Assembly: GCA_046154695.1 (NCBI GenBank)
Contig: JBJXFI010000320.1
Location: 1-25,043, forward strand
DNA from: DALYLB01 sp046154695
GTDB taxonomy: Bacteria; Acidobacteriota; Blastocatellia; RBC074
Length of the DNA: 25,043 bases
Reading direction: 5' to 3'
Part shown: positions 22,126-25,043 of the stretch, piece after piece
How positions within the stretch are numbered: position 1 is the stretch's first letter
Layout: each line of letters starts with the position of its first letter
The notes under the pieces: model-generated
The model's input: the letters and a program-made list of their open reading frames with translations, nothing else
Told to the model about the DNA's origin: nothing
Database searches by the model: none
Position numbers and translations under genes: made by a program

Positions 22126-22608
22126 TTACCCGGCCGCGACCACCGTCTCCCCGCCCTCGCTCTTGACCTCCACCTGGATCTGGCGCGCCTTCACCTCTTC
22201 CCTCTTCGGCAACGTCACCTGCAACACCCCGTCCCGCAGATCCGCCTTCACCCCATCCACGTTCACCGTGCTCGGCAGCGAAAACGTTCGCGTGAAACTT
22301 CCATAACTCCGCTCCACCCGATGCCAGTTCTCGCTCTTCGCCCCCTTCTCGAACCTTCGCTCCCCGCTCAGCGTCAACTTGAAATTCTCGATCGAGAGCT
22401 TGAAGTCCCCCGCCTTGATCCCCGGCAGATCCGCCTCCAGCACGATCGAATTCTCGTCCTCGAAAATATCCACCTGCGGCGACCAGCTCCCGCTCAACAC
22501 CTCTTCCCCCATGAAGATTCGCGGAAACGCCCCACCAAACAAGCGGCCGAAATCCTGCTGCGCACTCTTCAACTCATGAAACGGGTCACTTTTGATCATC
22601 CACGACAT
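22126..22608 (-). CDS. Small heat shock protein Hsp20 (alpha-crystallin domain)
   Basis: The 160-residue protein has a short N-terminal arm (1-40). The alpha-crystallin domain runs from about 42 to 140: WSPQVDIFEDENSIVLEADL, PGIKAGDFKLSIENFKLTLS, RSYGSFTRTFSLPSTVNVDG, and LRDGVLQVTLPKRE, which carries the GVLxVxLPK signature. A short tail ends in Ala-Ala-Gly. Such ATP-independent holdases bind unfolding proteins and hand them to ClpB/DnaK. The ribosome site is near perfect (AGGAGG at 22620-22615, 6 nt from the ATG). It is the first gene of the chaperone run and has a strong promoter with a HAIR-like operator 160-190 nt upstream; a REP-like hairpin occupies its leader. Confidence 0.96.
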   Translation of the reverse strand: MSWMIKSDPFHELKSAQQDFGRLFGGAFPRIFMGEEVLSGSWSPQVDIFEDENSIVLEADLPGIKAGDFKLSIENFKLTLSGERRFEKGAKSENWHRVERSYGSFTRTFSLPSTVNVDGVKADLRDGVLQVTLPKREEVKARQIQVEVKSEGGETVVAAG

Positions 22609-22631
22609 ACTCTTCCTCCTTGGAAATCGCC

Positions 22632-22708
22632 TGGAACTCCCCCCCGACCGGCGGTTACCTGCCCGCTAAAATTGTCCGCAGAAGGCGAGACTCCAAACAC
22701 TTTTCATT
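22632..22708. repeat. REP-like paired palindrome, copy C
   Basis: Left arm 22632-22654 (TGGAACTCC then GACCGGCGG) and right arm CCGCAGAAGGCGAGACTCCA (22676-22695) are degenerate inverted repeats of the same family as 6701 and 18358. The flank AAACACTTTTCATT (22696-22709) matches copy B's flank with few changes. It lies inside the predicted hsp20 leader, ending 12 nt before the ribosome site. Confidence 0.6.
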
Positions 22709-22768
22709 CTCTCTCCCCCCAAACCCTCGCTTCGGAGATGTCTGAGGCTCATTCTTAAGCACGAAGGC

Positions 22769-22797
22769 AATATAAAACTTGAGTGCTGGACTGTCAA
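22769..22797 (-). promoter_or_regulatory. Sigma70-type promoter of hsp20
   Basis: On the minus strand the -35 is TTGACA (22797-22792, 6 of 6), the spacer 17 bp, and the -10 TATATT (22774-22769, 5 of 6). Transcription should begin near 22762, giving a leader of about 150 nt. It is the best promoter in the window. Confidence 0.75.
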
Positions 22798-22798
22798 G
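22778..22798. promoter_or_regulatory. HAIR-like HspR operator
   Basis: On the minus strand CTTGACA-N7-ACTCAAG matches the HspR-associated inverted repeat CTTGAGT-N7-ACTCAAG at 12 of 14 defined positions with exact spacing. It overlaps the -35 box and spacer of the hsp20 promoter, as expected for repression. No hspR gene is in the window. Confidence 0.6.
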
Positions 22799-22805
22799 AA
22801 CCTTG

Positions 22806-22821
22806 CTGAAAAATCTTTCAG
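22806..22821. promoter_or_regulatory. Palindrome just upstream of the hsp20 promoter
   Basis: CTGAAA-AATC-TTTCAG is a perfect 6-bp inverted repeat, 8 bp upstream of the -35 box. It could bind a second regulator, or it may be incidental. The rest of the gap to the amidase stop (22822-22924) shows an 8-G run at 22916-22923 and no gene. Confidence 0.3.
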
Positions 22822-22924
22822 TCACAGATGGACCTGTTTCATGGTGGGCTTGTGGCGCCAAATGCATAAAAATCGAACACAAATTGGAGGCCTTTTTGGC
22901 TGAAAGGAGGAGAGCGGGGGGGGA

Positions 22925-24727
22925 TTATTTAAAGAGGAGGTTGAGGGAATTGGCGGGGATTCCATCGACGGAGAGATCGAGATCGACATCGCCGCGGCCG
23001 GCGAGGGCGCGAGGGAGGCGAAGATTGAGCTGATCGAGGCCGAAGAGGCCGGCGACGGGGCCCGCGTAGAGGGTTTCGACGGGGAGGCCGCCGATGCGGG
23101 GGGAGACGGCGGAGAGGGCGCTGCGGCCGCGTATGCCCGAGCCGTAGGCGACGAGGAAGACCTGGTCGGATTCGGGACCGAGGTCGATGGGGGAGGCGGT
23201 CGATTCGAAGCGTTGGGAGCCGTCGGCCCGGATTCGCAGAATGACGGCGGCGGCGCGGCCGCGGCCGTTGGCGTCCGCGGAGAAGAGCGCGGGGGAGATG
23301 GGGGCGATGGTAACGGCGCCCGAGGCGATGCGTCCATCGGCATTGGTGACGAGGACGGTGGCCGGCCCGCTTGCGAGTCCGGCGGGCATCAGAAAGTTGA
23401 TCTGCAGGGGAGACACGAAGAAGAGGGGGGCGATCTTTTCGGCGTTGGCGCTGTCGCGCACGGCGACGCTGGTCGCGCCGAGCGAGGCGGGCAGCGGGAT
23501 GGCCTCGGCGGCGAGCGTGGCGGACGCGAGCGAGAGGCCGAAGGCGGCGACGATCGATTCTCCGGCCAGGGCGCCCTCGCGAAAGCTGGCGGCGGAGACG
23601 GAGGCGAGCGCGCCGGGCGCGCCGGCGAGCAGCGCCCGGACGCCGGTTCGGATTGCCGGCAGCAGCGGGTAGAGGGCGTTTCCGGGACATTCCGTGCTGG
23701 CCGGCCCGTCTCTGTGGCCCGAAATGTTGTTGAGCGTCCGCCCCGAGGCCGCATGGAGCGAACTCCCGGCCGGATCGATGCCTCGCTGATCGGCCTTCCA
23801 GGCCAGGATCTTTCGCAGGCCGTTCAGCGCCCTTTCGGTCGGCGCTAGGTCGGTGAAGGTCCCGATCATCGAGACGCCCATCGTGCCTCCATTGACCCCG
23901 CTGAAATGGGCTCCCTGCACGTTGTCGCCGCCCGACCGCCCCTCGTAGATGACGCCGTTCGGATCGATCAGATAGTTGTAGCCGAGGTCGGACCAGCCGT
24001 TGGTGAAGATGTGGAAATTCCAGATGGTGCGGACGACGGCGGCCCAGTCGTTATTCGCCGCGGCGTTTGCGGTCGCGGTGTGATGCACGATCAGGTGTGA
24101 GACAGTCGTGTAGCTCAGCGACCCGTGCGTCGTGATCTGTCCGTCGGGGCATCCCCATTCCGTGCGCGAGACGATCGGCGGTTTCGGATATTTCTGCGCC
24201 GGCGGCTGCGCCGCGTTCATCGCTTCAAGACTCATCTTCTCGATCCTTTCCCGCAAAGTTCGGGGCGTCGCATCCGGGCTGATGAAGACCAGGCGCAGAC
24301 CGGTCAGCGCCGGGGCGCGCCCGGGTTCCGCCTCGATACGACACTCGACCCAAGCCGTGCGTCGATCGAGCAGCGAGAGCGCGCCGGCGAACACGCCCGG
24401 TCGAATCATCGAGTCGTGATCCGGGCCCACCTCGCGCCACGCTCCCCATTCGCTCCCATCCATAGAGCCCCGCAGGCGAACGGTGACGCGCTCCCCTTCC
24501 CGAGCCTCCCCCGTCCAGACGACCCCGACCGCCAGAAACGGATCCGCCCCCTCCAGGGGAACGCGGACCGCACTCGAGGCGATCGCCGACGCGCGCTCCT
24601 GCGGCGTGATCCGGATCTCGCTTCGCCTTACATGCGGTCCCTGCGCCCGCGCCTCCGGGCTGAACGCAGCCATCAGCGCCAGCGCGGCGGGCGCGATCCA
24701 TCGAATCGACTTCGGCGTCAATCTCAT
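22925..24727 (-). CDS. Secreted PGRP/Ami_2-type amidase with C-terminal TIGR03437-like domain
   Basis: The 600-residue protein (ATG at 24727, GGGAG 8 nt upstream) begins with a signal peptide MRLTPKSIRWIAPAALALM ending near ARAQ. After a beta-rich N-terminal region (about 30-170) comes a peptidoglycan-recognition/amidase domain. It has RTEWGCPDG, HLIVHHTATANA with the first Zn ligand, YNYLIDPNGVIYEGRSG, and ISGHRDGPASTECPGNALY with the remaining His and Cys ligands. These enzymes cut the amide between N-acetylmuramic acid and L-alanine. The last 230 residues (VSAASFREGALAGESIVAAF, LQINFLMPAGLASGPATVLV, YGSGIRGRS, GLFGLDQLNLRLP) resemble TIGR03437, a domain abundant in Solibacter extracellular proteins, function unknown. 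The frame is open 30 residues upstream, but those residues do not look like a signal peptide. Confidence 0.9.
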   Translation of the reverse strand: MRLTPKSIRWIAPAALALMAAFSPEARAQGPHVRRSEIRITPQERASAIASSAVRVPLEGADPFLAVGVVWTGEAREGERVTVRLRGSMDGSEWGAWREVGPDHDSMIRPGVFAGALSLLDRRTAWVECRIEAEPGRAPALTGLRLVFISPDATPRTLRERIEKMSLEAMNAAQPPAQKYPKPPIVSRTEWGCPDGQITTHGSLSYTTVSHLIVHHTATANAAANNDWAAVVRTIWNFHIFTNGWSDLGYNYLIDPNGVIYEGRSGGDNVQGAHFSGVNGGTMGVSMIGTFTDLAPTERALNGLRKILAWKADQRGIDPAGSSLHAASGRTLNNISGHRDGPASTECPGNALYPLLPAIRTGVRALLAGAPGALASVSAASFREGALAGESIVAAFGLSLASATLAAEAIPLPASLGATSVAVRDSANAEKIAPLFFVSPLQINFLMPAGLASGPATVLVTNADGRIASGAVTIAPISPALFSADANGRGRAAAVILRIRADGSQRFESTASPIDLGPESDQVFLVAYGSGIRGRSALSAVSPRIGGLPVETLYAGPVAGLFGLDQLNLRLPRALAGRGDVDLDLSVDGIPANSLNLLFK

Positions 24728-24804
24728 CAATCGAACTCCCAGGACTTGTAAAACCGTATTCCACACGAATCGGCGGGCAACCATTGCCTGACCCACCGGG
24801 TATT

Positions 24805-24837
24805 GTTTATAACACAACTCCCGAGGAGTCGTTTATA
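24805..24837. promoter_or_regulatory. GTTTATA direct repeats around a small palindrome upstream of the amidase
   Basis: GTTTATA occurs at 24805-24811 and 24831-24837. Between them ACTCC-CGA-GGAGT (24817-24829) is a perfect 5-bp palindrome. On the minus strand TTATAA could be a -10 for the amidase, but no -35 is visible. The second half overlaps the dispersed head repeat. Confidence 0.3.
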
Positions 24838-24867
24838 CCGCTTTGCGGCGCCCGGAAACAATGAAAA
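24823..24867. repeat. 45-nt dispersed head repeat, copy 2
   Basis: It matches 16491-16535 at 39 of 45 positions in the same orientation, with hairpin CCGC-TTT-GCGG and the identical end CGCCCGGAAACAATGAAAA. As in copy 1, another palindrome follows within 20 nt. Confidence 0.75.
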
Positions 24868-24874
24868 GCATGGT

Positions 24875-24898
24875 GGCACAAGCTGTCCAGCTTGTGCC
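24875..24898. repeat. Perfect 10-bp inverted repeat
   Basis: GGCACAAGCT-GTCC-AGCTTGTGCC forms a 10-bp stem with a 4-nt loop. There is no U-tract on either strand, so it looks like a dispersed palindrome rather than a terminator. Confidence 0.85.
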
Positions 24899-24932
24899 GG
24901 GTGTGAGGGCGAGACCCGATCTTTTTCCGGGA

Positions 24933-25043
24933 GTGTCTGCCGGAAGTGTCTGCCGGAAGTGTCTGCCGGAAGTGTCTGCCGGAAGTGTCTGCCGGAAGTG
25001 TCTGCCGGAAGTGTCTGCCGGAAGTGTCTGCCGGAAGTGTCTG
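24933..25043. repeat. 13-bp tandem repeat array (GTGTCTGCCGGAA)n, cut by window edge
   Basis: There are eight identical 13-bp units and 7 bases of a ninth, with no mismatches, running off the right edge. The full length is unknown. The perfect identity indicates recent expansion, or possibly an assembly artefact. No gene is seen from 24728 to the edge. Confidence 0.97.

Noticed and set aside
22609..22762. RNA thermometer in the hsp20 leader
   Set aside because: The hairpin in the leader does not pair with the AGGAGG site and belongs to a repeat family also found before a metabolic gene.
22755..22790. CIRCE (HrcA) box suggested by GAGTGCT near hsp20
   Set aside because: The left arm TTAGCACTC is absent at the required 9-bp spacing; the HAIR-like reading fits better.
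22798..22924. Terminator after the amidase (GCCAAAAAGGC and poly-C/G tract)
   Set aside because: The stem is only 3 bp and no U-tract follows in the right place.
24933..25043. CRISPR-like array at the right edge
   Set aside because: Units are 13 bp, directly adjacent and without spacers, and no cas gene is present.

Overview
The window looks like a chromosomal segment of an Acidobacteriota bacterium, probably the Bryobacterales/Solibacter side or Blastocatellia. The reasons are high GC, an Oar-like outer-membrane beta-barrel of the type expanded in that phylum, a secreted amidase ending in a domain I read as TIGR03437 (first defined in Solibacter), and hopanoid-type genes (HpnK and HpnI relatives). 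These assignments come from reading the protein sequences; no database search was run. No tRNA, rRNA, CRISPR array, transposase, integrase or phage gene was seen.

Left part (1-12439). A truncated acyl-CoA carboxylase beta subunit (minus strand) is divergent from an Oar-like receptor, which is followed by a Gfo/Idh/MocA oxidoreductase. Next come an AMP-forming acyl-CoA synthetase, an AtuA/DUF1446 protein and a RidA protein. Synthetase, AtuA-like protein and the carboxylase together suggest degradation of branched or terpenoid acyl-CoAs. The same strand continues into a tightly coupled set: an HpnK-like deacetylase, a four-helix SMR-like protein, and a fusion of a second SMR-like protein to an HpnI/ceramide-glucosyltransferase-like enzyme. 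This set could make, deacetylate and translocate a glycolipid. A CusF-like plus SCO1-type lipoprotein ends the plus-strand run.

Right part (12462-24727), all on the minus strand. In transcription order: secreted PGRP/Ami_2 amidase with TIGR03437-like tail, Hsp20, ClpB, GrpE, GroEL, a divergent Clp ATPase, proline dehydrogenase and a SnoaL-like protein. The middle five form a proteostasis island without DnaK, DnaJ or GroES. Hsp20 has a strong sigma70-type promoter (TTGACA, 17 bp, TATATT) overlapped by a HAIR-like HspR operator. The Clp ATPase keeps both Walker A sites and a possible ClpP-binding LGF loop but lacks the aromatic pore residue in both ATPase rings.

The intergenic spaces are rich in repeats: three copies of a REP-like paired palindrome just upstream of start codons (atuA-like gene, groEL, hsp20); a 45-nt head sequence at two sites with one compensatory base-pair change; palindromes built of CACGAA units; a heptamer-based inverted repeat; and 9-bp and 13-bp tandem arrays, the latter running off the right edge.

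The best candidates for something undescribed are the HpnK / SMR / SMR-HpnI operon, the pore-tyrosine-less Clp ATPase inside the chaperone island, and the covarying intergenic repeat.
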